This document shows, piece by piece, positions 24,327 through 32,441 of a stretch of DNA of 64,000 nt (position 1 is its first letter; every line of letters starts with the position of its first letter). The position numbers and the translations under genes are program-made. The stretch is from Parabacteroides timonensis (lineage in GTDB: Bacteria; Bacteroidota; Bacteroidia; Bacteroidales; Tannerellaceae). The stretch covers positions 62,001-126,000 of the forward strand of contig NZ_LT669941.1 in assembly GCF_900128505.1 (NCBI RefSeq), given 5' to 3'. The notes under the pieces were generated by a model. That model did no database searches and was not told where the DNA came from. It saw nothing but the letters and a program-made list of their open reading frames with translations.

Positions 24327-27275
24327 ATGCCGGAAAATCATCTTTTGATAATCGCATTAAGTAACCATTCCAATCTGGGACCTTTGCTTATTCCTTATTT
24401 TGCCAGGGAGGTATCGCCGGGGGTGATCAGTGTGGAGGAACAGGTTTCGCACGCCGGAAAAAAAAATAATCTGTCTGAATTGGAAAGACAGATTATCGCT
24501 ATTGCCGAAAGCTACTCGGAGAAAAATCTAATGAAGGTCTATTCGAAGGAACGAACGGTTACCGGTTTTCTGAAGTCGGTGACGACAGATATGCGGCAAA
24601 AGCTGATTCGTCCTTTCATTGATAAGAAGATCAGGCAAATGATCCGACTGATGCAAATTCATAAAATACCGGTATATAATAAGGAGGCAGGAGTGAAGTT
24701 GCTTTATGAGCATGACCGGGTGTTGTTTTTCGAACATGTGGCAGAAGTTTCTTTTCGTTTTGAGATTACGGAGCAGACCTTTCGTTATACTGCAATTTGT
24801 AAAATGAATGGTGAAGAGATCTCATTACAGCAAAAACGGCGGTTTATGGTCTTTTCTTCTAAACCGGCAGTATTGTTTCTTGACAGCCATCTGCTTGTTT
24901 TTAAGCGGATAGAAGCGGCGCGGCTTGTTCCTTTCCGGTTTAAACGGTATGTGGAGGTTCCGGTTGCGGAATTAAATAAATATATGGAGAAGGTGGTGCT
25001 TCCATTGATAAGCGATTATCCTGCCATTCCTATGGGTTTTGATATCATTCGTGAGTCGTGTGCCTGTGTTCCGGAGTTGTCGGTCGAGAGATCGATCAAT
25101 GATGATCCGGTCTTACAACTCCACTTTCGTTATGGCGACCATTCCTTTTCTCCGGGACAGGAACCCCGTTACGCTTATCCGTCTTTGAAGGAAGAGGAGG
25201 GGAAGCCGGTTGTATATTACTTTGTACGTGATATCAGACTGGAGCAAACCTATGTCGACCTGTTAAAGCAATGGGGGTTCCGACAGGTGTCCGATACCCA
25301 GTTTGCCAGGAATGACCTGGAGGGAGATCATACTTTCGTCGATTGGTTGCAGCAACATCGACAGGAACTACAAGCCTGTTTTTCTTTTGTAAAAAAGGAA
25401 ACTTCTCTTTCTTTCTATTTTGGCGAAGTGTCGTTGACACAGGAGATTGCCTCTTCCCCTGATTGGTTCGATATCCGAATAACTGTCAGGATTGGTGATT
25501 ATCAGTTCCCTTTTATCCGTTTTAAGAAAAATATTCTGGAAGGGAAACGCGAATTTATTCTACCTGACGGTCAGATCGCTCTGTTGCCGGAAGACTGGTT
25601 TGAGAAATACAGTGACCTCTTTGCTTTAGGCGATGGAAAGCAGGAGGAGATTCGGGTTCGTAAAATGCACTTGGGGCTTGTTGCCGCATTGGAAGAAGGA
25701 CAGGATTCTATACAAAAAGAATATGTACGGAAAGAGTCGGTGGCAGTACCTCCGAAGATAAAAGCGACTTTACGCCCTTACCAGCAGGAGGGTTTCTCCT
25801 GGTTGGTTCATTTGGCGGTAAACGGTTTCGGTGGTTGCCTGGCTGATGACATGGGGCTGGGTAAAACCTTGCAGACTATTTCTTTATTGCAACATGTATA
25901 TGACCCGAGCGAACCGGTCTGTATAGAATATACTCCGGTATCATCGGGAAAAGTGACGGTAGATCAGGACGGACAATTCTCCTTTTTTAGCGAAGGACTA
26001 CCTGTTGAGACAGAGCACGATACGGTTAATTTCAGGGTAGAGACTCAACAAAACCTACCGGCGACTTTGATCGTTGTTCCTACTTCTTTACTTCCGAACT
26101 GGAAAAGGGAAATACGGAAGTTTAGTTCATTAAGCGTTTATTCTTATACTGCTATTACAGAGCAAAAGCGGAAAGACCCTTGTAAGAGTTTCAGCCGTTA
26201 TAATATCGTTCTGATCACCTATGGATTACTTAGAAGGGATATCGACTTGTTAGAAAATTATCGTTTTACTTATGTGATACTGGACGAAAGCCAGAATGTA
26301 AAGAATCCGGCATCGGCAACCTATCATGCGGTAGTCCGTTTGAAAAGCGATCATCGTCTGGTATTGACCGGAACACCGATCGAGAATTCTCTAAAGGATC
26401 TTTGGGCGCAATTTAACTTTATCAATCCCGGTCTGCTAGGTTCTTCTGACGGTTTTCGGAAACATTTTATTCTTCCGATCACCAAAGAAGGAAATGAGAA
26501 GGTTGGAAAAAGATTACAACAAATTATACGTCCTTTTTTCCTGCGACGTACGAAGTTACAAGTAGCACCGGAACTTCCCCCGTTGACGGAAGAAGTAATT
26601 TATTGTGAGATGACACCGGAGCAACGTGAGATTTATCTAAAAGAGAAAAACGTCCTGCGTAATACGATTTTGCAGGAACGAAACAAAAACTCTTTTGTCG
26701 CTTTAAACGGTATTACCCGTTTGCGTCAGCTGGCAAACCATCCACAAATGGTTATGCCTGTGTATCTGGGCGGTTCGGGAAAGATGGAGCAGATATTGGA
26801 CGCTTTCGAGACATTGGTCAGCGAAGGGCATAAAGTCTTAATATTTTCTTCTTTCGTCACTCATCTTAATCTGTTGGCAAGAGCTTTTATTGAACGACAA
26901 TGGAAATATGCAATGCTTACAGGCAGCACACTCGACAGAGAAAAAGAGATTACCCGCTTCTCTACCCAAAGCGATGTCTCTGCCTTTTTCATATCCCTGA
27001 AGGCGGGTGGAGTTGGTTTGAACCTGACGGATGCCGATTATGTGTTTATCATCGATCCCTGGTGGAATCCGGCAGCTGAACTACAAGCCGAAGGTCGTGC
27101 ACATCGTATCGGGCAGGAAAAGCAAGTCTTCGTATATCGTTTCATCACTGCGGACACGATTGAAGAAAAGATACGTAACCTACAGGAATCCAAGAGTGAA
27201 CTGGCCGAAACCTTTATCTCTGAAAACGATCCGTTAAAGTTGTTGACAGACCGTGAATGGGAAGAGTTATTGTGA
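24327..27275 (+). CDS. SNF2-family DEAD/DEAH-box helicase
   Basis: A 982-residue ATPase. The first 480 residues have no clear motif. Then come LADDMGLGKTLQTI (Walker A, about residue 505), VVPTSLLPNW, the Walker B DESQNVKN (about 652; most relatives have DEAQ), and LTGTPIENSLKDLW. The C-terminal lobe has VLIFSSFVTHLNLLARAF, LKAGGVGLNLTDADYV, and AEGRAHRIGQ (about 921). SNF2 proteins use ATP to translocate on double-stranded DNA and move bound proteins; bacterial ones include RapA and those in defence loci. This one has its own promoter and stands next to an AT-rich cassette with DNA-related folds. A functional link is not shown. Confidence 0.9.
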   Translation: MPENHLLIIALSNHSNLGPLLIPYFAREVSPGVISVEEQVSHAGKKNNLSELERQIIAIAESYSEKNLMKVYSKERTVTGFLKSVTTDMRQKLIRPFIDKKIRQMIRLMQIHKIPVYNKEAGVKLLYEHDRVLFFEHVAEVSFRFEITEQTFRYTAICKMNGEEISLQQKRRFMVFSSKPAVLFLDSHLLVFKRIEAARLVPFRFKRYVEVPVAELNKYMEKVVLPLISDYPAIPMGFDIIRESCACVPELSVERSINDDPVLQLHFRYGDHSFSPGQEPRYAYPSLKEEEGKPVVYYFVRDIRLEQTYVDLLKQWGFRQVSDTQFARNDLEGDHTFVDWLQQHRQELQACFSFVKKETSLSFYFGEVSLTQEIASSPDWFDIRITVRIGDYQFPFIRFKKNILEGKREFILPDGQIALLPEDWFEKYSDLFALGDGKQEEIRVRKMHLGLVAALEEGQDSIQKEYVRKESVAVPPKIKATLRPYQQEGFSWLVHLAVNGFGGCLADDMGLGKTLQTISLLQHVYDPSEPVCIEYTPVSSGKVTVDQDGQFSFFSEGLPVETEHDTVNFRVETQQNLPATLIVVPTSLLPNWKREIRKFSSLSVYSYTAITEQKRKDPCKSFSRYNIVLITYGLLRRDIDLLENYRFTYVILDESQNVKNPASATYHAVVRLKSDHRLVLTGTPIENSLKDLWAQFNFINPGLLGSSDGFRKHFILPITKEGNEKVGKRLQQIIRPFFLRRTKLQVAPELPPLTEEVIYCEMTPEQREIYLKEKNVLRNTILQERNKNSFVALNGITRLRQLANHPQMVMPVYLGGSGKMEQILDAFETLVSEGHKVLIFSSFVTHLNLLARAFIERQWKYAMLTGSTLDREKEITRFSTQSDVSAFFISLKAGGVGLNLTDADYVFIIDPWWNPAAELQAEGRAHRIGQEKQVFVYRFITADTIEEKIRNLQESKSELAETFISENDPLKLLTDREWEELL

Positions 27276-27432
27276 TTTGGGTAAAACTAAAGTTTTAGTA
27301 AATTGTCATTCATATTTTCTTTTTATTTGTATATGGGCTGTAAGTCTCGATTATCATGATTTTTTATTTTGTAAAGATGATCAAGATGGAGTTTATTGAC
27401 TGAAATAAGATTGATTGAAGTTATTTGTTATT

Positions 27433-28188
27433 ATGGAAATAAATGAATTGAGTAGTAAATTTAATAGCTTAATAAATAATGAGATAATTGAGCTTGATAG
27501 GCGTCTTCAGATATTTGATTCCGAATGTAAGTTATATAAAGGGATACAGATATTAATGACTCCTTTGGTATATAAACCTAAAATATTGTTTGTTGGAATT
27601 AATCCAGGAGACGGTTATTATAAAAATGAAGGAGAAGGAAAACCTGTATCAATAACAGATAATATAAATCCTCATAATAATAATCTTTTTAGTGATTATC
27701 GTAAGGCGCATCCTTGGCCGATTGCGCGATTGATGACTTCTTTATTTTCTGACAAGAAGGATTTTTATCAATTGAGAGATGACATGGTTTGGACTAATTG
27801 TTTTCCGATAGCAACACATACTGAACGGGATTTGAATAATTTGTTTAAGGAAGCAGATACCTGGATGGCTAAAAAAGAGAGAGATGGTGAATTTGTTGGG
27901 CGATATAGATGTTATCCTTGTTGTCATCGTTTTATTCATGAATTGGCTTTATTAATAGAACCTAAGATTATTATTTGTCTAGGAAAGAGGGCCTTTGAAG
28001 AGTTTCTAAAGGAAGATTATACCGAGACTAAGGATATTGAAGTTATTAATAATTCCTTTAAACGGAAATTGGCAGTCTTGAAAGGCGGAATTCCTGTGAT
28101 AGGTTTTAATCGATTTTATAGTTCATTGGCCAAAGGTGTTGATGTAGTGTGGTTGCGGGATATGATAATTAATACAATTAATAAATAA
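27433..28188 (+). CDS. Uracil-DNA-glycosylase-like protein, first gene of a two-gene cassette
   Basis: From the ATG at 27433 the protein has 251 residues; an in-frame TTG at 27415 is less likely. The motif KILFVGINPGDGYY (about 50-63) is like the GxxPG-containing motif A of the uracil-DNA-glycosylase superfamily. It is followed by VWTNCFPIATH (119-129), a CxxC-type pair with RCYPCCHRF (159-167), and a strand-helix KIIICLGKRAFEEF (178-191), as in that fold. The usual HPS motif B is not obvious: the matching place reads IGFNRFYS, so activity on uracil is not supported. The gene is AT-rich compared with its neighbours, which suggests transfer. It ends 6 bp before the next gene. Confidence 0.5.
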   Translation: MEINELSSKFNSLINNEIIELDRRLQIFDSECKLYKGIQILMTPLVYKPKILFVGINPGDGYYKNEGEGKPVSITDNINPHNNNLFSDYRKAHPWPIARLMTSLFSDKKDFYQLRDDMVWTNCFPIATHTERDLNNLFKEADTWMAKKERDGEFVGRYRCYPCCHRFIHELALLIEPKIIICLGKRAFEEFLKEDYTETKDIEVINNSFKRKLAVLKGGIPVIGFNRFYSSLAKGVDVVWLRDMIINTINK

Positions 28189-28194
28189 TACATA

Positions 28195-28875
28195 ATGAAA
28201 AATGTAATAGAGTCAATAATAGAAGAGTTGGCAGTCAGACTGAAAGATGGTATGTACACTGAAGGGAAAAATGAATATAAGGAAAATGCTTGTCGATTGA
28301 TTTTTCCTCGAAAGTATACAGATGGTCGGTCAACTAATCAGCGCATTAGTGAGCAGGAGGCTCGGTTCCTTTTTATTCATTTGTTAGAGTCACGAACAAA
28401 TGAACATGATTTTTATTATTCAGTAGAAACTCCAACAAGTGGTAAATATTATTTTAAGGGAGAATCTCTGAATAAAAGATCTGCTAGCTTTGATCTAACT
28501 TTATATAGAAAAGAAGAGAATCATCTTTTAAAAAGATATTGTCATATAGAATTTAAATGCGGAAATGAAGATACAATCAAAAAGGATTTGATAAAACTAT
28601 TATATGATGAACATCAAGAGAGTAATGAAAATTACTTTATACATGTGATTAGTAATACGAACTCTGGAACTCTGGAAAGTTTGAAAAAGAAATTTGATTT
28701 CTCAGATGAGAGATATCAAAAGTTGATACAGGATTTGGAGCAGGAAAGACTGATTGTTACAGATCGGATTATCAATGTGTACTTTTTAATTATAGGGAAT
28801 ATGTATGGAGAAAGTGCAGGTACATGTCGATTACAAAAATATAAATTTAGAGATAAAACATTTGAGTCTTGTTAA
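28195..28875 (+). CDS. Predicted PD-(D/E)XK-type nuclease-like protein, second gene of the cassette
   Basis: A 226-residue, AT-rich protein with no membrane segment or signal. The core SASFDLTLYRKE...RYCHIEFKCGNED has Asp100 and the Glu119-x-Lys121 spacing of PD-(D/E)XK nucleases, with a preceding helix EQEARFLFIHLLE (54-66) as in that fold. It starts 6 bp after the glycosylase-like gene, so they are surely co-transcribed. The nuclease call rests on this motif only. I do not recognise a named family. A paired DNA-base sensor and nuclease would suit defence against modified DNA, but that is speculation. Confidence 0.4.
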   Translation: MKNVIESIIEELAVRLKDGMYTEGKNEYKENACRLIFPRKYTDGRSTNQRISEQEARFLFIHLLESRTNEHDFYYSVETPTSGKYYFKGESLNKRSASFDLTLYRKEENHLLKRYCHIEFKCGNEDTIKKDLIKLLYDEHQESNENYFIHVISNTNSGTLESLKKKFDFSDERYQKLIQDLEQERLIVTDRIINVYFLIIGNMYGESAGTCRLQKYKFRDKTFESC

Positions 28876-29129
28876 TTTAGGAAGATGGAAATGGGTATAT
28901 GTTTTCTTTGTATAGAGTGAATACCCCAAACAATTTAATATACTATTAGTATAGCCATCCCCATCCTTACAATTTGTATCTCGTAGCTTTCTTCTTCTTT
29001 TTATTTATAACTTTGTCGAAACAATGCTAATATATATAATTATTTAACTAAATGTTGGGTAAAGTGATTATTTCTATTAAATTGTCATTTGTTTTGTCGG
29101 TATATGAGCATTATGTATAATAAAGTAAG

Positions 29130-29137
29130 TATCTTTG
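29130..29137 (+). promoter_or_regulatory. -7 promoter box of the amidophosphoribosyltransferase gene
   Basis: TATCTTTG, 28 bp before the ATG at 29166. A second TAACTTTG at 29008-29015 in the same 290-bp gap (28876-29165) may be another start. The gap holds no ORF. Confidence 0.5.
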
Positions 29138-29165
29138 TATTCGAAATAAAACAAGATAGAACCAG

Positions 29166-31052
29166 ATGGAACAACTTAAACATGAGTGTGGAGTCGCCAT
29201 GGTCCGGTTACTGAAGCCTTTAGAATATTATCATCAAAAGTATGGTACCTGGATGTATGGGTTGAATAAACTCTATTTACTGATGGAGAAGCAGCATAAC
29301 CGGGGGCAGGAAGGAGCCGGTTTAGCCTGTGTAAAGTTAGAAGCAAGCCCCGGTGAAGAATATATGTTTCGGGAACGAGCATTAGGAACAGGAGCTATAA
29401 CCGAGATATTCGCAGCCGTTCACGAACATTACAAAGATTTACCGCCTGGTAAATTAAACGATCCGCTTTTTGTTAAAGCCAATCTTCCTTTCGCCGGAGA
29501 ACTTTATATGGGTCACCTCCGTTACAGTACCACCGGTAAGTCCGGTATTTCCTACGTCCATCCTTTTTTACGCCGCAATAACTGGAGAGCCAAGAACCTC
29601 GCTCTTTGCGGTAATTTCAACCTCACTAACGTAAACGATATTTTTGAAGAGATTACGGCTATCGGACAACATCCGCGTAAGTATTCCGATACCTATATCA
29701 TGCTTGAACAGATGGGACACCGCCTGGATCGTGAGATAGAGCGCCTGTATCAGAAGTATGAAGGCGAGGGACTGAAAGGAATGGAGATCACAAATGCTAT
29801 TGAAGCACATGTCGATCTCTCGAATGTACTGAAACGATGTGTGCCGACCTGGGACGGAGGATTTGTGATCTGTGGCCTGACTGGTAGCGGCGAATCCTTC
29901 AGTGTGCGCGACCCGTGGGGGATACGCCCGGCTTTCTATTATGTAGACGATGAAATCATGGTACTAGCATCCGAGCGTCCGGTTATCCAGACGGCCCTGA
30001 ATGTTCAGGCTGAAGATATAAAAGAACTGAACTCCGGAGAAGCAGTTTTTATCAGCAAGGAAGGCCGGTTCAGAACCTCTCAGATCGTGCAACCGAAGGA
30101 GAATAAAGCCTGTTCGTTCGAACGTATTTATTTCTCCCGTGGTAGTGATGTGGATATCTACCGCGAACGTAAGCGGTTAGGGGAGAACCTGGTGCAACCG
30201 ATATTGAAAGCAGTCGACCATGATATCAGGCACACTGTCTTCTCCTTTATCCCCAACACGGCTGAGGTGGCCTATTTCGGTATGCAGGAAGGACTGAATA
30301 ATCACCTGAACAAATTAAAAAAGGAATGGATTGCTGACCGCAGTCACCTTTTGCAGGAAGAAGAGCTCGACCAGATACTTTCCATGCGTGTTCGTGCTGA
30401 AAAAGTAGCGATTAAGGATATAAAATTACGTACTTTTATCGCCGAAGGAAATAGCCGTAACGATCTGGCAGCTCATGTATATGATATAACCTATGGAAGC
30501 ATCGAACCTTTTGTCGATAATCTGGTTGTTATAGATGATAGCATCGTAAGGGGAACAACACTGAAACAGAGTATTATCGGCATTTTAGACCGCTTGCATC
30601 CGAAGAAGATAGTGATCGTTTCTTCATCGCCTCAGGTTCGCTATCCGGACTATTACGGAATCGATATGTCGCGTATGAATGAGTTTATCGCATTCCGGGC
30701 GGCAGTGGCTTTGCTGAAAGACCGTGGTATGGAGTCTGTTCTGACAGAAGCCTATCAAAGGGCGAAAAAGCAACAGGCGCAGAAGGAAGGTCCGATCGTC
30801 AACTATGTAAAGGAGATATATGCTCCGTTTACCGATGAGGAAATCTCTGCCAAGATGGTAGAGTTGCTTATCCCGGCAGGTACACGGGCAAAGGTCGAGA
30901 TCGTCTATCAGACGCTTGAAGGTCTGCATGCCTCTTGTCCCGATCATCCGGGCGACTGGTATTTCTCCGGCGATTATCCGACTCCCGGAGGGGCGCGTCT
31001 GGTAAACAATGCCTTCATTAATTATATGGAAGAAGAATATTTAATCAGGTGA
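29166..31052 (+). CDS. purF: Amidophosphoribosyltransferase (long Bacteroidetes form)
   Basis: A 628-residue enzyme for the first step of purine synthesis, PRPP plus glutamine to phosphoribosylamine. The N terminus MEQLKHECGVAM puts the glutaminase nucleophile at Cys8 after a seven-residue leader. HNRGQEGAGLA and LYMGHLRYSTTGKSG belong to the glutaminase domain. The PRPP motif is LVVIDDSIVRGTT near residue 455. It is longer than the 470-510 residues of most PurF proteins; the extra length is spread through the middle and the C terminus. The TGA stop is the first base set of the repeat at 31050-31116. carA follows in the same direction at 83 bp. Confidence 0.88.
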   Translation: MEQLKHECGVAMVRLLKPLEYYHQKYGTWMYGLNKLYLLMEKQHNRGQEGAGLACVKLEASPGEEYMFRERALGTGAITEIFAAVHEHYKDLPPGKLNDPLFVKANLPFAGELYMGHLRYSTTGKSGISYVHPFLRRNNWRAKNLALCGNFNLTNVNDIFEEITAIGQHPRKYSDTYIMLEQMGHRLDREIERLYQKYEGEGLKGMEITNAIEAHVDLSNVLKRCVPTWDGGFVICGLTGSGESFSVRDPWGIRPAFYYVDDEIMVLASERPVIQTALNVQAEDIKELNSGEAVFISKEGRFRTSQIVQPKENKACSFERIYFSRGSDVDIYRERKRLGENLVQPILKAVDHDIRHTVFSFIPNTAEVAYFGMQEGLNNHLNKLKKEWIADRSHLLQEEELDQILSMRVRAEKVAIKDIKLRTFIAEGNSRNDLAAHVYDITYGSIEPFVDNLVVIDDSIVRGTTLKQSIIGILDRLHPKKIVIVSSSPQVRYPDYYGIDMSRMNEFIAFRAAVALLKDRGMESVLTEAYQRAKKQQAQKEGPIVNYVKEIYAPFTDEEISAKMVELLIPAGTRAKVEIVYQTLEGLHASCPDHPGDWYFSGDYPTPGGARLVNNAFINYMEEEYLIR

Positions 31053-31116
31053 CAGTGGACAGATGACAGTGGACAGATTTTTTTAACTGTCAACTGCCAC
31101 TTGTCAACAGTCAACT
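31050..31116 (+). repeat. Dispersed inverted repeat of TGACAGT units, copy A
   Basis: Tandem TGACAGTGGACAGA units at 31050-31076 face CTGTCAACT/TGTCAAC units at 31087-31116 around a T-rich loop, so the RNA could fold into a long imperfect hairpin. The stop codon of the preceding gene is part of it. The same unit pattern recurs at 38554-38637. Confidence 0.6.
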
Positions 31117-31135
31117 CAAACGTAAGTTTTTATTT

Positions 31136-32221
31136 ATGCAAAGAGAAAAAACAGCAACTTTGATCTTAGACGACGGAACTGTTTTTCGTGGCTTTTCTTT
31201 CGGCTACGAAAAAGAGGTGACAGGTGAAGTAGTGTTCAACACTGCGATGACGGGTTATCCGGAAAGCTTGACCGACCCTTCTTATGCCGGTCAGTTGATG
31301 GTGTTAACATATCCGTTGGTGGGTAATTATGGTGTACCGGCCCGCACGTTCGGTGCGGATGGGATAGCTACTTTCATGGAGAGTGAAAAGATTCATGCAG
31401 ATGCCATTATTGTAAGCGATTACAGCCATGAATACAGTCATTGGAATGCTGAAGAAAGTCTGGGAAGCTGGTTGAAGGAAGAAGAAATACCGGGGATTTA
31501 CGGAATCGATACACGTGCCCTGACTAAGAAACTGCGTGAGCATGGGGTGATGATGGGAAAGATCGTGATCGGTGATGCAAAGACCGACCTAACGGACTTC
31601 GGACAATACGGAAATGTGAATTACGTCGACAAAGTATCTTGTAAGGAAGTGATCACTTACGGGAAAGGCGAAGGAAAGAAACGGGTCGTCCTGGTGGATT
31701 GCGGGGTGAAGCACAACATCATCCGCAGCCTGCTGAAACGGAATGTAACTGTGATCCGGGTTCCCTGGGACTATGATTTCAATACACTGGAATATGACGG
31801 CCTGTTTATCAGCAATGGCCCCGGCGACCCGGATACTTGCGATGCTGCCGTTCAAAATATCCGTAAAGCTTTGAGTGGCGATAAGCCGATCTGTGGTATC
31901 TGCATGGGTAACCAGTTGTTGGCCAAGGCCGGCGGGGCCTCTATCTATAAATTGAAATACGGACACCGTAGCCATAACCAGCCGGTGCGTATGGTAGGAA
32001 CGGAAAAGTGTTTTATCACCTCACAGAATCATGGGTACGCGGTGGACAACACAACGCTGGGTACTGATTGGGAACCGCTCTTTATCAATATGAATGACGG
32101 TACGAACGAAGGTATCAAACACAAAACGAAGCCTTTTTTCTCTTCTCAGTTCCATCCCGAAGCATGTAGCGGGCCGACGGATACGGAGTTTATGTTCGAT
32201 AAATTTGTCGAGTTACTATAA
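31136..32221 (+). CDS. carA: Carbamoyl-phosphate synthase small (glutaminase) subunit
   Basis: A 361-residue class-I glutamine amidotransferase that supplies ammonia to CarB for carbamoyl phosphate (pyrimidine and arginine synthesis). The N-terminal domain begins with LILDDGTVFRGFSFG. The C-terminal domain has FISNGPGDPDTC, the nucleophile Cys in ICGICMGNQLLAKAGG, and the His/Glu of SSQFHPEACSGP. The length is normal. It lies between purF and carB in one direction. Confidence 0.96.
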   Translation: MQREKTATLILDDGTVFRGFSFGYEKEVTGEVVFNTAMTGYPESLTDPSYAGQLMVLTYPLVGNYGVPARTFGADGIATFMESEKIHADAIIVSDYSHEYSHWNAEESLGSWLKEEEIPGIYGIDTRALTKKLREHGVMMGKIVIGDAKTDLTDFGQYGNVNYVDKVSCKEVITYGKGEGKKRVVLVDCGVKHNIIRSLLKRNVTVIRVPWDYDFNTLEYDGLFISNGPGDPDTCDAAVQNIRKALSGDKPICGICMGNQLLAKAGGASIYKLKYGHRSHNQPVRMVGTEKCFITSQNHGYAVDNTTLGTDWEPLFINMNDGTNEGIKHKTKPFFSSQFHPEACSGPTDTEFMFDKFVELL

Positions 32222-32441
32222 AGAGGAATGCAGGTGATGCATCTTTGCGCGATCAGGCAACACTCCTTTGAGTGGTAAGGCAAAGAGCCTTTGCGTGAAC
32301 AAGCAAAGCATCTTCACTAACGGCAGAGACACCTCCTAAGTGGGGGCAGTGACAATCCCTCTCCGGAGGCAGCGAGCCAGGCTCACCAACGTTGGTGAGT
32401 CAGTGCGCCTAAAAAGTGTTAACAAGAAAAATAAGGTCAAT
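32222..32441 (+). promoter_or_regulatory. carA-carB spacer with an 18-bp perfect palindrome
   Basis: This 220-bp spacer is unusually long for carAB. It contains CTCACCAACGTTGGTGAG at 32382-32399, a perfect 18-bp palindrome, and GC-rich stretches between (for example AAGGCAAAGAG, GGCAAAGAGC). An in-frame reading frame runs through part of it (from 32340), but that does not look like CarB. The palindrome may be a protein-binding site or an RNA hairpin. Confidence 0.5.
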
